A stretch of 64,000 nucleotides of DNA from Corynebacterium mustelae. GTDB taxonomy: Bacteria > Actinomycetota > Actinomycetes > Mycobacteriales > Mycobacteriaceae. A model generated the notes under the pieces. It searched no databases. It was not told the origin of the DNA and saw only the letters and a list, made by a program, of their open reading frames with translations. Of this stretch, positions 16,681 through 27,181 are shown piece after piece. Numbering within the stretch: position 1 is the stretch's first letter; the number at the start of each line of letters is the position of its first letter. The position numbers and the translations under genes were made by a program. The DNA is taken from positions 1,860,001 through 1,924,000 of the forward strand of contig NZ_CP011542.1 in NCBI RefSeq assembly GCF_001020985.1, given 5' to 3'.

Positions 16681-18962
16681 TAACCACCAGAAGTTACGCG
16701 GTAAACGTCAAAAACCCCTTCAGTATTACGCAATTGAGTCATGAGCGAACCTAATTGCTTGGTATCGGAAACAGTAAAAGTAAATCTGACGGTGGCGACG
16801 TGATCTTCAGACGAATGAGAGTTCATAGCGACAACGGACACTTGCTGTTCATTTATTACACGGGTGAGCTCCATCAACAGTCCATTTCGATCCAACGCTT
16901 CCAGCTGTAAGGTGGCCTGGAATACTGAACCGTGCCCTTCAGAAGCCCACGAAACGTTAATCATTCGTTCCGGCTCTTCCGCTAGCTTTTCCGCGTTTGT
17001 GCAGTCGGTACGATGCACCGAGACGCCACCGCCCCGGGTGACAAAACCAAAGATTGCATCGCCAGGCACCGGCATACAGCATTTAGCCAGTTTAGCCATG
17101 ACGTCTGGACTACCTTCGACTAAAATCCCTGTGCCATCGGCCACAGCCTTGTGCTTGGCGTTAACTAATTCACTAAAAGGAGTTCGGGCTACCAGGGTAT
17201 CGGCCGCGTCATCAGCGTCGCCAAAAGCGGCCATTAATCGATTAGCTACGTGCGCTGCCGAGACTGCGCTGGAACCAATTGCGGTGTATAGCGCATCCAC
17301 ATCTGCGTAATGAAGCTCCGCTGCCACCGCTTTCATGGATTGAGCGGTAAATAGCCGGTGTATTGGTAAACCACCACGTTGCACCTCAGCAGCTAAGGCG
17401 TCACGTCCAGCTTCAAGGTATTCTTCTCGCCGTTCTTTAGCAAACCACTGCCGTATTTTCGCCTTCGCCCGCGGCGAACGAACAAAATCCTGCCAGTCAC
17501 GCGATGGTCCAGCATTGGGGTCTTTCGATGTGAAAATTTCCACCCGGTCACCCGATTTGAGCGTTGACTCCAGTGCAACGAGCTTCCCGTTAATTTTCGC
17601 ACCAATACATCGGTGCCCTACTTCGGTGTGGACTGCATAGGCGAAATCAATAGGCGTTGCATCCATCGGCAGATTAACGACATCACCTTTGGGTGTGAAT
17701 ACGAATATCTGCTTGCTTGTTAAGTCGTACCGCAGAGAATCAAGAAACTCATTGGGATCAGCTGCCTCTTTCTGCCAATCGAGAAGCTGGCGCATCCACG
17801 CCATCTGATCGACTTCAGCCTGTTCGCCACTGTGGCTACCCTTTGTCTCTTTATAGCGCCAATGGGCTGCGATGCCATATTCAGCGTTAAAGTGCATCTC
17901 ATGAGTGCGAACTTGTACTTCCAATGGTTTGCCGCCATCCCCCATTACCGTGGTGTGTAGCGACTGGTACACACCGAATTTCGGTGAGGAGATGTAATCT
18001 TTAAACCGTCCTGGCATGGCCGCAAATAACGAATGCACGACACCAATAGCGGCGTAACAATTATTGAGACTGTCGACAAGAATTCTGATTCCCACCAGAT
18101 CAAAAATTTCGTCGAAATCTTTGCCACGGACAATCATTTTCTGATAAATCGACCAGTAATGCTTAGGCCGCCCCATGACTTCTGCATCAATGTTGTTTTC
18201 TTTCAACCCTTGCTGCAAAATCGCCGTGATTTCTTTCAAATAACGGTCGCGTGATGGGGCGCGGTCGGCTACAAGCCGAACCACTTCGTCGTATTTTTTG
18301 GGATATAAAATGGCAAACGACAAGTCTTCTAACTCCCATTTCACACTGGCCATACCTAATCGGTGCGCTAGCGGGGCGATTACTTCTAGAGTCTGTCGTG
18401 CTTTTTTGGCTTGCTTCTCCGGCGGCAAGAACCGCATAGTGCGCATATTGTGTAGCCGGTCGGCCACTTTGATCACCAAAACGCGCGGGTCGTGCGCCAT
18501 GGCAACGATCATTTTACGAATGGTTTCCGCCTCAGCTGCTGCCCCCAATGCGACCTTGTCTAACTTCGTCACCCCGTCGACAAGCCTGGCGACTTCCTCG
18601 CCGAAATCTTCCGTCAATTCTTCCAAACTGTAGTCACAGTCTTCCACGGTGTCGTGCAACAATGCAGCTATCAGTGTTGTGGTATCCATGCCGATCTCAG
18701 CGGCAATAGTGGCTACAGCGAGCGGATGAGTGATATAGGGGTCACCAGACTTCCGAAAAACCCCCTTATGCAGTCGTTCTGCAGTATCATATGCCCGCGA
18801 TAATGCATCTACGTCCGCTTTTGGGTGAAACTCACGGTGGATACTCAAAAGAGGTTCCAACACCGGGTTAATTTTCCCACGGTTTCCAGTCAAGCTCCGG
18901 GCCAGGCGTGCGGACATGCTACGCATAGTGCTCGACTGTTTCATCGTTCGCTGCTGTGTCAT
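16680..18962 (-). CDS. rel: Bifunctional (p)ppGpp synthetase/hydrolase
   Basis: Stringent-response enzyme of 760 residues that makes and degrades (p)ppGpp on the ribosome. The hydrolase HD domain shows [26 protein letters not shown] and [15 protein letters not shown] (about residues 70-190). The synthetase domain includes [13 protein letters not shown] and [19 protein letters not shown] (about 270-370). The TGS domain begins at [14 protein letters not shown] (about 445), and the C-terminal ACT-like domain is at the end ([18 protein letters not shown]). All hydrolase motifs are intact, so this is the single bifunctional actinobacterial Rel. ATG 18962 has AAAGG seven bases upstream; the longer reading adds 17 unlikely residues. 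The next gene upstream is apt, the usual pair. Confidence 0.97.
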   Translation of the reverse strand: MTQQRTMKQSSTMRSMSARLARSLTGNRGKINPVLEPLLSIHREFHPKADVDALSRAYDTAERLHKGVFRKSGDPYITHPLAVATIAAEIGMDTTTLIAALLHDTVEDCDYSLEELTEDFGEEVARLVDGVTKLDKVALGAAAEAETIRKMIVAMAHDPRVLVIKVADRLHNMRTMRFLPPEKQAKKARQTLEVIAPLAHRLGMASVKWELEDLSFAILYPKKYDEVVRLVADRAPSRDRYLKEITAILQQGLKENNIDAEVMGRPKHYWSIYQKMIVRGKDFDEIFDLVGIRILVDSLNNCYAAIGVVHSLFAAMPGRFKDYISSPKFGVYQSLHTTVMGDGGKPLEVQVRTHEMHFNAEYGIAAHWRYKETKGSHSGEQAEVDQMAWMRQLLDWQKEAADPNEFLDSLRYDLTSKQIFVFTPKGDVVNLPMDATPIDFAYAVHTEVGHRCIGAKINGKLVALESTLKSGDRVEIFTSKDPNAGPSRDWQDFVRSPRAKAKIRQWFAKERREEYLEAGRDALAAEVQRGGLPIHRLFTAQSMKAVAAELHYADVDALYTAIGSSAVSAAHVANRLMAAFGDADDAADTLVARTPFSELVNAKHKAVADGTGILVEGSPDVMAKLAKCCMPVPGDAIFGFVTRGGGVSVHRTDCTNAEKLAEEPERMINVSWASEGHGSVFQATLQLEALDRNGLLMELTRVINEQQVSVVAMNSHSSEDHVATVRFTFTVSDTKQLGSLMTQLRNTEGVFDVYRVTSGG

Positions 18963-19126
18963 GTTCACGCCTTTCAAAAGCAAGGTAAGTTTTAATTTTA
19001 AAGCTTTCTCCATCTAGATGCAGCCATTACTTCAAATCATGCGGCAGTATTTAACAATTCCGAGATACCAGATCCGCACACGCTGAAACTCAACTGCAGT
19101 TGGCGGTTATTAGATGAAAAATGCCA

Positions 19127-19681
19127 CTACGAAGTTTGCAGATCATTGACGACGAATACAGGAGCACCTTGTAGCTTTTTCCGGCCGTCTAAATTTACCA
19201 CCTCTAAAACCACTCCGTAACCAGCGACTTCCCCACCAAGCTGGCGGATCAGGTCCCTAGCCGCTACTAAAGTGCCACCAGTTGCCAAGACGTCGTCGAT
19301 TAGCACAACTTTGACGCCCTCTAACTCAATTCCGTTTGCTGGAAGTTCTAAAGCTGCTGTTCCATATTCCAGCTCATATTCTTTGGTATGTACCGGCGGT
19401 GGTAGCTTTCCGCGCTTTCGTATAGCAAGAATACCCAGGCCAAGCTTATAGGCCACAGCGGAACCGAGAAGAAAGCCCCTGGCGTCAAGCCCCCCGATCA
19501 TCTCGGCACCCATTTTACGTGCCGCAGCAGCAAGTTCGTCGACAAGCAGATGAAACGCTTCCGCGTCTGCCAATACTGGGGTGAGGTCTTCGAAAACAAT
19601 CCCTTCTACAGGGAAACCTGGCACAAAACGAGTTTTAACACGTAGCGCCTCACGAGCATCGCAATACGTACTAACAGACAT
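19127..19681 (-). CDS. apt: Adenine phosphoribosyltransferase
   Basis: Purine salvage enzyme of 184 residues that makes AMP from adenine and PRPP. The PRPP-binding loop is [17 protein letters not shown] (about residues 124-140). The N-terminal [21 protein letters not shown] and central [14 protein letters not shown] are typical of Apt. It lies between rel and the solute-binding lipoprotein, the conserved actinobacterial order, and links purine recovery with stringent control. The upstream ribosome site is weak, so the exact start is less sure than the identity. Confidence 0.95.
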   Translation of the reverse strand: MSVSTYCDAREALRVKTRFVPGFPVEGIVFEDLTPVLADAEAFHLLVDELAAAARKMGAEMIGGLDARGFLLGSAVAYKLGLGILAIRKRGKLPPPVHTKEYELEYGTAALELPANGIELEGVKVVLIDDVLATGGTLVAARDLIRQLGGEVAGYGVVLEVVNLDGRKKLQGAPVFVVNDLQTS

Positions 19682-19807
19682 AAATCAAAAGTGCTTTCGT
19701 TAGAAATTGAGGGAAGTAACCGGAAAAAGCCTCCCCCATAAAGGTATTTGTTCTTTGCAGGCGACACCAAATCTTCGTTGTGGGTTGCCCCCATGGAAAA
19801 TCACCAT

Positions 19808-21481
19808 TTAACTATGGATTTCGTCTTCCCCCCACCGATCGAGATTCCAGCCAATTCCATACAAATCAGTGTTATGCACAACGTTTTTTACCGAGCGGTC
19901 AGCTATAAAAATCCGTGGTTGACTTGCCAAAGGTATGGTTTCCACATCATCCCAGCTTCGGGCTTCAGCGCCTCGCACTGCCTCAATGTCATTCGATACG
20001 TGTTCTACCGCGTCGAAACTGTATTGCGGATCTAGTGCTTGCAACATCGCATCAGCACCACCATCGGTGGTGAATTCGGTACCATAACTGTTTTCAAAGG
20101 TCCGAGGAAGATTTCCAATTGATGCAAAATCCGCCGACACGTCTTCGACAATGATCCCGGCTTCCGAACAAGAGCTGCGAATCGATTCCACCATTGCTGC
20201 TTTTCGCGCATCAGGCGCGAAATAACCGATCCGAACAGTTTGACCTTCCAGCCTACGAGCCGCATCAAAATTCATGCCCAAGTGAGGGTCAGTAATGTCA
20301 GAAAGATGTTGATTGATGCTGTCACGCGCCCGAATAGTTCGTGTCGCAACTGGATCTACAGTCACACCTGAGCTTTTCGACGACGCCCGGGCGACGGCAG
20401 CTTGGTCCACGCACGAGGCGAACGCTTGTCTGTTTTCTTTGGTTTGGAAAACTCCTGCCGAACCTAAAACCAAATGATCTGTCAACACCCCGGCGGTTGC
20501 TTCTATCTCGTAAATGTTTTCTGGATCATTTCGATCAATCCATTTCGTTTCCGAAACACTATCGACTTCAGCAATCTGAAGATTGCCGTCAGTAGCCAGC
20601 TTCTGCAGATCTGTGCCTTTGGGCCAGACGACGAGTTTGTCAAGTACTGGTTTTTCACCGTAATACTTGTCATTACGACTTAGCGTCACTTCCCCATTAG
20701 CCCCCACAGATTCGATGAAAAACGGGCCTGAACTTACTTGCAGTTGAGGGTCAAAGGCTTGGAGGTCGAAACCAGTGTTCCACACCTGTGCGATCTTAGG
20801 AAGTAAGCTATCGTCGTATGTTTGCAAAGCTTGGTTGAAGTCTTCAAGGCTTAAGTTGAGTTTGGCTGCTATCGCGTGTGCTGGCAGCAAACTTCCACCA
20901 CTGAACAAAAACCGCCATCGATCACCGTAATTCTCTTTAAACACCACAGTGGCTAGTTTTGCTCCTGGCGTGCAGTCAACCCGCTCGACTTGATCCATCA
21001 ATGGAATATATGAATCGAAGAGTGGCCGTGCCGATGCCGCAACAAATGCCAACAGGAATGAATCACACGTAATAGGTTGCCCGTCTGAGTAAACAGCTTT
21101 ATCGGAAATTCGGTATTCTACGCGCTGCTGGGCCCCAGGGAGCGCACGAACCTGAACAAGATCCGAATTTGGAATGCGTTGCCCCTTCGGCCCATTAACG
21201 TACACACCAGGGTAGAGTCGCCCCGCCAGCTGGTGGGCATTACTAGAAAAACCAACGGTTGTCGAAACATTGGTGGTAATCAGGTAGTCATCGATGGCGT
21301 AGCCAAAGTAATCATGCGAATTCGCATCATCGGAATTAGATCCAAATCCACAACTGGCTAACGTCAATGAGAGTCCTAACACAGCGCTCATCGCGCCTGT
21401 GCGTAGCTTCCGCGAAAAGAATCGATGCACGCCGCTTCCTAACGGCTTTGCCGAAGCGTGCAGCAATCGCGTTTGAGTCAT
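19808..21481 (-). CDS. Family 5 solute-binding lipoprotein (peptide/DciAE type)
   Basis: Extracytoplasmic substrate-binding protein of 557 residues of the ABC peptide/nickel (SBP family 5) type. A long basic N-terminus leads into a hydrophobic segment and a lipobox, LTLASC (about residues 41-46), so the protein should be lipid-anchored. Family features include VEYRISDKAVYSDGQPITCDSFLLAF (about 118-143) and SGPFFIESVGANGEVTLSRNDKYYG (about 250-275). No permease or ATPase genes are next to it. Genes in this position between apt and secF are conserved in corynebacteria and mycobacteria. The ligand is unknown. Confidence 0.85.
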   Translation of the reverse strand: MTQTRLLHASAKPLGSGVHRFFSRKLRTGAMSAVLGLSLTLASCGFGSNSDDANSHDYFGYAIDDYLITTNVSTTVGFSSNAHQLAGRLYPGVYVNGPKGQRIPNSDLVQVRALPGAQQRVEYRISDKAVYSDGQPITCDSFLLAFVAASARPLFDSYIPLMDQVERVDCTPGAKLATVVFKENYGDRWRFLFSGGSLLPAHAIAAKLNLSLEDFNQALQTYDDSLLPKIAQVWNTGFDLQAFDPQLQVSSGPFFIESVGANGEVTLSRNDKYYGEKPVLDKLVVWPKGTDLQKLATDGNLQIAEVDSVSETKWIDRNDPENIYEIEATAGVLTDHLVLGSAGVFQTKENRQAFASCVDQAAVARASSKSSGVTVDPVATRTIRARDSINQHLSDITDPHLGMNFDAARRLEGQTVRIGYFAPDARKAAMVESIRSSCSEAGIIVEDVSADFASIGNLPRTFENSYGTEFTTDGGADAMLQALDPQYSFDAVEHVSNDIEAVRGAEARSWDDVETIPLASQPRIFIADRSVKNVVHNTDLYGIGWNLDRWGEDEIHS

Positions 21482-21647
21482 AGTGTCCGAGACTCCTCAT
21501 TTTGTTATCAGGATGTTATTGACTTCATTGATTGTATCGTTAAATCCCTCAACCTCAACTTTTAACTTTGCCTTTTGGCAATAAGAAATCCGCATCAGAT
21601 TCTGTGCACGCGTTAACGTCGACAATCTGATGCGGATGGCGCGAAAA

Positions 21648-22775
21648 TTACGGTTGCCGGTTCGGTCGCCAACTGGATCCCGTAGAACTTGGCCCCTGGC
21701 CGCTGGGTCGTGAATCGACCGTACGCTCAGGACTTAAAACCCGACGTTTGAAATCAACGGAATCTTCCTCAGCTATGCCAGTTCCGGAACGATAGGCAGC
21801 GACTTGTGCATTATGCTTCTTGGTTTCCTTATTAAGGTTCTTCAAAGATACCAAGAATGGTGTTGCCAAGAAGATCGAGGAAATTGTACCCCAAGTTACG
21901 CCTATCAGCTGCACAAGAGCTAGATCCTTGAGCGTGCCCACTCCCATCAGCCACACTGCGATGACCATCAATGCAAGAATCGGTAAGACGGAGATAACAG
22001 TGGTGGAGATCGAACGCATCACAGTCTGATTGATAGCTAAGTTAGCGTGCTCGCCGTAAGTCATTTGTTTGTTTCCGAGATAGCCTGTGGTGTTTTCACG
22101 AACCTTGTCAAAAACGATCACTGTGTCGTACAAGGAGAATGCCAACACTGTCAACAAACCAATCACAGATGCCGGTGTTACCTCAAAACCAATCAGCGCA
22201 TACAAACCAGCGATGAATGACAAGTCCACAAAAAGCGCGCCTAGAGCAGCAACAGCCATTTCTCGTTGCAGTCGCAGCGCAATGTAGACAAATACGGCTA
22301 GTAAAAATACGCCCATCGAAATCAGCATTCGATTCGTGATTGTGGAACCCCACGATTCACTCACAGTTGAGTCACCTATCACGTCCGGGCTTGGCTTGCC
22401 GTCTGTATCAGTTGGTTGGTATTTCTCGAAAATAGCTGCTCGAGCTTTATCAATCTGATCTTGACTTAACCGCTCTGAATTGATTTCAAGAATACGAGTG
22501 TCACCTGAACCGACAATTTGTGTAATGGCGGGTTCAACCCCCGTGGCTTCTTTAAATGTTTCCGACACGGCGGTGGTTTCCAGCGTTCCAGCAGGCATAT
22601 TGATTTTGGTACCGCCTTCAAAATCTATGCCGAAATTGAAGCCCCGTATCAAGATGCTTAGTAGGCAGACAGCGAGAATAGCAAGCGTCACCCAATAAGA
22701 GATTCGCCGCTTTCCGACGAAATCGATACCACCTTCACCGGTAAAGATCTTTTCCATAGTTTTAGTGGAAGACAT
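21648..22775 (-). CDS. secF: Protein translocase subunit SecF
   Basis: Membrane subunit of 375 residues. It acts with SecD to complete protein export through SecYEG using the proton gradient. Six transmembrane helices are visible (first near 30-48; the rest clustered from about 150 to 305). The RND-type signature is in NFGIDFEGGTKINMP (about 46-60). The segment VLAFSLYDTVIVFDKVRENT (about 210-230) carries the conserved D-T-V-I-V-F-D-K-V-R-E-N. The C-terminal tail is hydrophilic, Arg/Ser/Pro-rich and probably cytoplasmic. The start lies only 2 bases after the secD stop; GGGAG is 8 bases before the ATG. Confidence 0.97.
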   Translation of the reverse strand: MSSTKTMEKIFTGEGGIDFVGKRRISYWVTLAILAVCLLSILIRGFNFGIDFEGGTKINMPAGTLETTAVSETFKEATGVEPAITQIVGSGDTRILEINSERLSQDQIDKARAAIFEKYQPTDTDGKPSPDVIGDSTVSESWGSTITNRMLISMGVFLLAVFVYIALRLQREMAVAALGALFVDLSFIAGLYALIGFEVTPASVIGLLTVLAFSLYDTVIVFDKVRENTTGYLGNKQMTYGEHANLAINQTVMRSISTTVISVLPILALMVIAVWLMGVGTLKDLALVQLIGVTWGTISSIFLATPFLVSLKNLNKETKKHNAQVAAYRSGTGIAEEDSVDFKRRVLSPERTVDSRPSGQGPSSTGSSWRPNRQP

Positions 22776-22777
22776 TG

Positions 22778-24748
22778 TTATTTCTCCCTTTCCGATTCCG
22801 ATGGTTGAGATTCGGGCTGATCAGGGTTAACTGGATTAGAAATCAAATGCCCATGGGTTCGTGCTAATCGCTGCTCCACGTCTTCAACTTCCGGCTCAGA
22901 TTCTGCTTGTTCTTGTTTCCAATCCCAGCCCCGCTTTGGCTCATTGTGGAATTGCCGAGCAGTCCCCGTCTTTTCAGCTAGCGCAAAGACTTTAGCCAAA
23001 CCATTAACAGCGGGCTTTGCCGTCCACGGCTTGCGCGACGCCAGGATAATGAGGGGTGCTGTGAGAAGGAAAGTGACAAGCAAGTCAAAGACCGTCGTTA
23101 AGCCGAGAGTAAAAGCGAAGCCCTTAACTTCTCCGACCGCAAGGAAATACACCACCACGGCAGCAATCAGCGTAACAAAGTTACCCGTAATAATTGTCGA
23201 CTTCGCCCGCTCCCAGGCGTGTGGAACAGCCGACCGGAACGTACGCCCACTACGCACTTCGTCTTTAATCCGCTCATAGATCACCACAAAGGAGTCCGCA
23301 GTGGTGCCAATACCGATGATCAAACCAGCAACACCCGCCAAGTCTAGCGAGTAACCAATTAACCGGCCCAACAAAACAAGGGAACCGTAGACGAATACTC
23401 CGGAAAGAATCAACGAGAATAATGAGATCAAGCCGAAGTAGCGATAGAAGTACAGCGAATAAAGAGCCACCAGTGCAAAACCAACCAACCCTGCGATCAA
23501 GCCTGCTTTCAGCGAAGCAACACCAAGGGAAGCCGGTACCGTAATTGCTGTTCCGCCTTGTTCTCCGTTCTCACCGGCAAAGCTCAACGGAAGAGCACCA
23601 TAACGCAAATTATTGGCTAGTTCGGTAGCCTCAGCCTGGCTGAAGTCACCAGTAATAGAGGTTGCCTCACCTACCGAGGTAGCCGCCCGAATTACCGGTG
23701 CGGATATGATTTTGGAATCGAGGGTAATTGCAACTTGTCGTTCCAAATATTCCTGGGTTAACGCAGACCAAGTAGCCGACCCTTGGTCGCCTGCTCCCGC
23801 CTTGAAAGCGAAGTTTATTTCCATTTGGCCAGTTTGTGGGTTCAAGCCACCGGTAATAGGCCGACCGGTATCGATCTCGTCACCAGTTAGCCGTTTGCCG
23901 TTAACAGTATCTATCTGGCCTTGTAGTAATGGAACTTCGCCCAATATGTACACTTGCCCTTGGCCTGGGTCGCAAGCTACCAGTGGTTTCGCAGGATCGT
24001 CTGTTCCTTGCAACGGGTCTGGAGTGTCATCACATACCAACAAAGTGGAAGCTGCCAATTGGACAGCGGGGTCGCTAGATTGTCGGTCGGCTTTGAGAAT
24101 TTCCAGTGTCTTTTCTCGCTGCTTCGTCGATTCAATCGAATTGGCTGGCTCATCGGGCGCGGATGCTGAGATCTTAAGCTCAGGTTTTTCTGGTTTAGGT
24201 TGTTCCGCATTTTCTCCCTCGGCAGGAGCAGGTGGGGTGGCAGCTAGTAATTCCTCTGCTCGGTCCAATTGCTCTTGTGCTTTTTCCGGGCTGATAGCAC
24301 CGACCTCAACCCACCGGTTTGCCATCTTTTCAAGCTCAGGAATTACGGTCGCGTTGTCGACGGCACCCGGAACGGCTACTGGACGGAAGAACAGCTGTGA
24401 CGTTTGACCAACTGCCCGGGCTTGGGACGTGTCTTCACCAGGAACAGTTACCACTAAGGTGTCGCCATCGATCACCACATTGGCTCCGGAAACACCCATT
24501 CCATTCACGCGGTTTTCCAGAATTGTGCGCGCTTGGCTTAGCTGTTCAGGGGTTGGTTTCTCACCCTGGGGAACCAGAGTAACTCGAGTACCACCCTGCA
24601 AATCAATACCAAGCCGAGGGGTGGCGCTACGGTCACCTGTGAAAAAAATAAGTGCGTATATCGCCAATAGAAGCAGAATGAACAAAGCAATAGCTTTCTT
24701 CGGCCATGTCTCCCATCGGGTACCGCCGCTTCGGAGTCTCGAAGCCAC
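22778..24748 (-). CDS. secD: Protein translocase subunit SecD
   Basis: Large RND-type export subunit of 656 residues. One helix near the N-terminus (IALFILLLLAIYALIFF) is followed by LGIDLQGGTRVTL and the big extracytoplasmic P1 domain, then five helices in the C-terminal third (VGFALVALYSLYFYRYFG onward). The conserved GIGTTADSFVVIYERIKDE occurs about residue 490. An acidic Pro/Ala/Glu-rich insertion at about residues 170-215 (PPAPAEGENAEQPKPEKPE) makes it longer than enterobacterial SecD; similar inserts are known in actinobacteria. The start is GTG at 24748, with AGGAG eight bases upstream. It is followed by secF and preceded by yajC. Confidence 0.97.
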   Translation of the reverse strand: MASRLRSGGTRWETWPKKAIALFILLLLAIYALIFFTGDRSATPRLGIDLQGGTRVTLVPQGEKPTPEQLSQARTILENRVNGMGVSGANVVIDGDTLVVTVPGEDTSQARAVGQTSQLFFRPVAVPGAVDNATVIPELEKMANRWVEVGAISPEKAQEQLDRAEELLAATPPAPAEGENAEQPKPEKPELKISASAPDEPANSIESTKQREKTLEILKADRQSSDPAVQLAASTLLVCDDTPDPLQGTDDPAKPLVACDPGQGQVYILGEVPLLQGQIDTVNGKRLTGDEIDTGRPITGGLNPQTGQMEINFAFKAGAGDQGSATWSALTQEYLERQVAITLDSKIISAPVIRAATSVGEATSITGDFSQAEATELANNLRYGALPLSFAGENGEQGGTAITVPASLGVASLKAGLIAGLVGFALVALYSLYFYRYFGLISLFSLILSGVFVYGSLVLLGRLIGYSLDLAGVAGLIIGIGTTADSFVVIYERIKDEVRSGRTFRSAVPHAWERAKSTIITGNFVTLIAAVVVYFLAVGEVKGFAFTLGLTTVFDLLVTFLLTAPLIILASRKPWTAKPAVNGLAKVFALAEKTGTARQFHNEPKRGWDWKQEQAESEPEVEDVEQRLARTHGHLISNPVNPDQPESQPSESEREK

Positions 24749-25023
24749 TGATCCATCTCCTCAAATACTGGTCGAACACGACTGAGTTCGACTACTTAAT
24801 GCAGCTTTTCAAAGACACCATGAGCACACTTATGTCCATGGAGCTTTCGTGCCTTAAGAAAACCTCAAAACACACAACGAAACATGCTACGGCATAGGCT
24901 AGCTTAAGTGCGATATGACAGGAAAGTTCTCCACTATTTTTGCGATTAAGCAGTTCCAACCCCACCATCAGGATTTGCTCTAACTACCAGCTATCCACAC
25001 GCGGGGTCCTGTCATATTTACTG

Positions 25024-25314
25024 TTACGGTGTCGCTATATCCGAAACGGGTTCCTGGGTGATGTTGCGAAGAATTGCATATTTTTCCCAGGTGGAAACAA
25101 CACCAGATGCCGTTTCTAATTCAACGGTGGTTTCGGAAATGCCCCGAACCACTGCATGCAGCCCAGCCGTTGTCACAATGGTATCCCCTATTACGACGGA
25201 GTCTTGTATCTCACGAATCTTATCCAAATGCCGACGTTGTTTCCGCTGGATGATGAAACTTGGGAGTGCCACCAGAGCGAGCACCACAATGAGTAAAAAT
25301 ACCGAATCAAACAT
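25024..25314 (-). CDS. yajC: Preprotein translocase accessory subunit YajC
   Basis: Small single-span membrane protein of 96 residues that associates with SecDF. The helix is FLLIVVLALVALPSFII (about residues 5-21), followed directly by the basic stretch QRKQRRHLDKIREIQDSVVIGDTIVTTAGLHAVV, which is the YajC signature. ATG 25314 is chosen because the family begins with this helix; the longer reading would overlap the ruvB stop. The ribosome site is poor. It lies between ruvB and secD on the same strand, the conserved ruvC-ruvA-ruvB-yajC-secD-secF order. Confidence 0.93.
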   Translation of the reverse strand: MFDSVFLLIVVLALVALPSFIIQRKQRRHLDKIREIQDSVVIGDTIVTTAGLHAVVRGISETTVELETASGVVSTWEKYAILRNITQEPVSDIATP

Positions 25315-25370
25315 GGTTGTTAATATGCCAGAAAAAGACGGAAAGCTAGGGATGCCCCTCCTATAAAAAC

Positions 25371-26444
25371 TTAAGAGAATAACGGTGCAGTGCTTCCCTC
25401 TGGTGGCTCTAACCCCAGGTGGTGCCATGCTGCGGCTGTTGCTACTCGTCCCCGTCCGGTACGGGTTATCATTCCTGCACGAACCAAATATGGTTCACAA
25501 ACTTCTTCTACCGTAGATGGCTCCTCGCCGACTGCAATTGCCAAAGTGGAAACTCCTACTGGACCACCACCATGGCTTAGAACCAAGGCACTGAGAACCG
25601 CACGGTCCAATCTATCCAGCCCCTTTTCGTCCACATCAAACACAATGAGAGCTTGCTGGGCAGCAGCAAGATCAATGTGCCCGTCGGAATGCACTTCCGC
25701 ATAGTCACGTACTCGCCGCAATAGGCGATTAGCAATACGGGGAGTACCCCGTGACCGTGATGCGATTTCAACTGCCGCGTCATAATCAATGGGAACTCCG
25801 ATAATTTTTGCAGCTCGGGTAACCACCTGCGTTAGATCATCGGTGGCATAGAATTCCATTTGCGCGGTAAAACCAAATCTATCGCGTAGAGGGCCGGTTA
25901 ACATGCCAGAACGTGTCGTAGCACCTACCAAGGTAAAAGGTGCCAATTCCAGCGGGATTGAAGTCGCACCTGGCCCTTTACCCACAATGACATCGATCCG
26001 AAAGTCTTCCATCGCCATGTACAGCATCTCCTCAGCGGGTCGCGCCATGCGGTGGATTTCGTCGATAAAAAGGATATCTCCTTCCATAAGATTCGACAGC
26101 ATGGCAGCAAGATCACCTGCGCGCTCCAACGCTGGCCCCGAGGTCATTCGTAAGCTAGTTCCCATTTCGTAGGCAATAATCATCGCCATCGTCGTTTTAC
26201 CGAGCCCAGGAGGGCCGGATAGAAGAACATGGTCTGGAGTTACACCCCGATTTTTTGCGCCAGTTAAAACCAAATTCAGTTGATCGCGTACTTTAGGCTG
26301 ACCAATAAATTCATGTAGGCTGCGGGGACGCAGCGTTGTTTCAATGTCAGTCTCCTCCGGCATAGCATGTGTGTTTATCGCCGCATCATCGCTGCGAGCT
26401 GGCCTGTCCGGAACCGAGAATTCTGTTTTTTCCACATTCGCCAT
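25371..26444 (-). CDS. ruvB: Holliday junction branch migration helicase RuvB
   Basis: AAA+ motor of 357 residues that drives branch migration together with RuvA. Walker A is [16 protein letters not shown] (about residues 72-87), Walker B is [10 protein letters not shown] (about 125), and sensor 1 is the [20 protein letters not shown] segment (about 170-190). The winged-helix C-terminus includes [17 protein letters not shown] and [13 protein letters not shown]. It opens with [15 protein letters not shown], as usual. The gene starts 18 bases after ruvA stops. Confidence 0.98.
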   Translation of the reverse strand: MANVEKTEFSVPDRPARSDDAAINTHAMPEETDIETTLRPRSLHEFIGQPKVRDQLNLVLTGAKNRGVTPDHVLLSGPPGLGKTTMAMIIAYEMGTSLRMTSGPALERAGDLAAMLSNLMEGDILFIDEIHRMARPAEEMLYMAMEDFRIDVIVGKGPGATSIPLELAPFTLVGATTRSGMLTGPLRDRFGFTAQMEFYATDDLTQVVTRAAKIIGVPIDYDAAVEIASRSRGTPRIANRLLRRVRDYAEVHSDGHIDLAAAQQALIVFDVDEKGLDRLDRAVLSALVLSHGGGPVGVSTLAIAVGEEPSTVEEVCEPYLVRAGMITRTGRGRVATAAAWHHLGLEPPEGSTAPLFS

Positions 26445-26462
26445 ATTGTCATGTTCCTTGTT

Positions 26463-27077
26463 CTATTTCTTGGACAAGGCACTTAACGCGCCACGCAAAA
26501 CCATACTTGTATCGGCGTCGGGGTTTTCTGCCATAACGGCTACTACTACGGGTTCTGCCACCTTTTCAGTGAATCCTAATCCGGTTAGTGCTTCTACCAC
26601 CTGCGCGGCTACCGCAACGTCGGATGAGCTAGAACTTGAAAGCTCTGTACCAGGTTTTTGCAGCGCAGTTGGCTGAAGTGTTGAGACTTTATCCTTCAAA
26701 TCCACAACCATCCGCTCAGCCATGCGCTTACCCACACCAGGAATTTTTTGCAGGGTTTTTGCATCATTATGTGTAATTGCGTGAACCAACTCCGCTGCCG
26801 AATACACCGATTGCGCTGCTAAGGCTAATTTCGGACCAAGCCCAGATACGGTTTGCAGTAAACCGAACATCTCGCGGGATTCCTCGTCAATGAATCCGTA
26901 CAGGGTTTGTGAGTCTTCCCGTACCACCATCGTCGTAAGTAGGAAGGCTTCTTCACCTCGAGCTAATTGGCCTAGGGTCCTGGCGGTAGCAAGAACTTTA
27001 TACCCAACACCATTACATTCTAAAACCGCATATTGCAGCTGAATATCTAAAACGGTGCCGCGCAGTGAAACAATCAT
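26463..27077 (-). CDS. ruvA: Holliday junction DNA-binding protein RuvA
   Basis: Junction-recognition protein of 204 residues. The N-terminal OB domain starts MIVSLRGTVLDIQ. A double helix-hairpin-helix follows: LLQTVSGLGPKLALA (about 73-87) and LQKIPGVGKRMAERMVVDLKDK (about 108-129). The C-terminal RuvB-contacting domain is the short end region VVEALTGLGFTEKVAEPVV. Length is normal. It works as a tetramer with RuvB and RuvC, its immediate neighbours. Confidence 0.98.
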   Translation of the reverse strand: MIVSLRGTVLDIQLQYAVLECNGVGYKVLATARTLGQLARGEEAFLLTTMVVREDSQTLYGFIDEESREMFGLLQTVSGLGPKLALAAQSVYSAAELVHAITHNDAKTLQKIPGVGKRMAERMVVDLKDKVSTLQPTALQKPGTELSSSSSSDVAVAAQVVEALTGLGFTEKVAEPVVVAVMAENPDADTSMVLRGALSALSKK

Positions 27078-27181
27078 TTCGTTACTTTCTTGTTGCTAAA
27101 CGTGGCACGCCGAAAAGGGAGTCTTTCGACGATTTTACGGCCTAGCCACGGTAATCCGCAGCCAAGTTACAATTTCCTCAA

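Noticed and set aside
23613..24407. Plus-strand open frame of 264 codons opposite secD
   Set aside because: Ser/Pro-rich antisense shadow of the SecD ectodomain, without recognisable family features.
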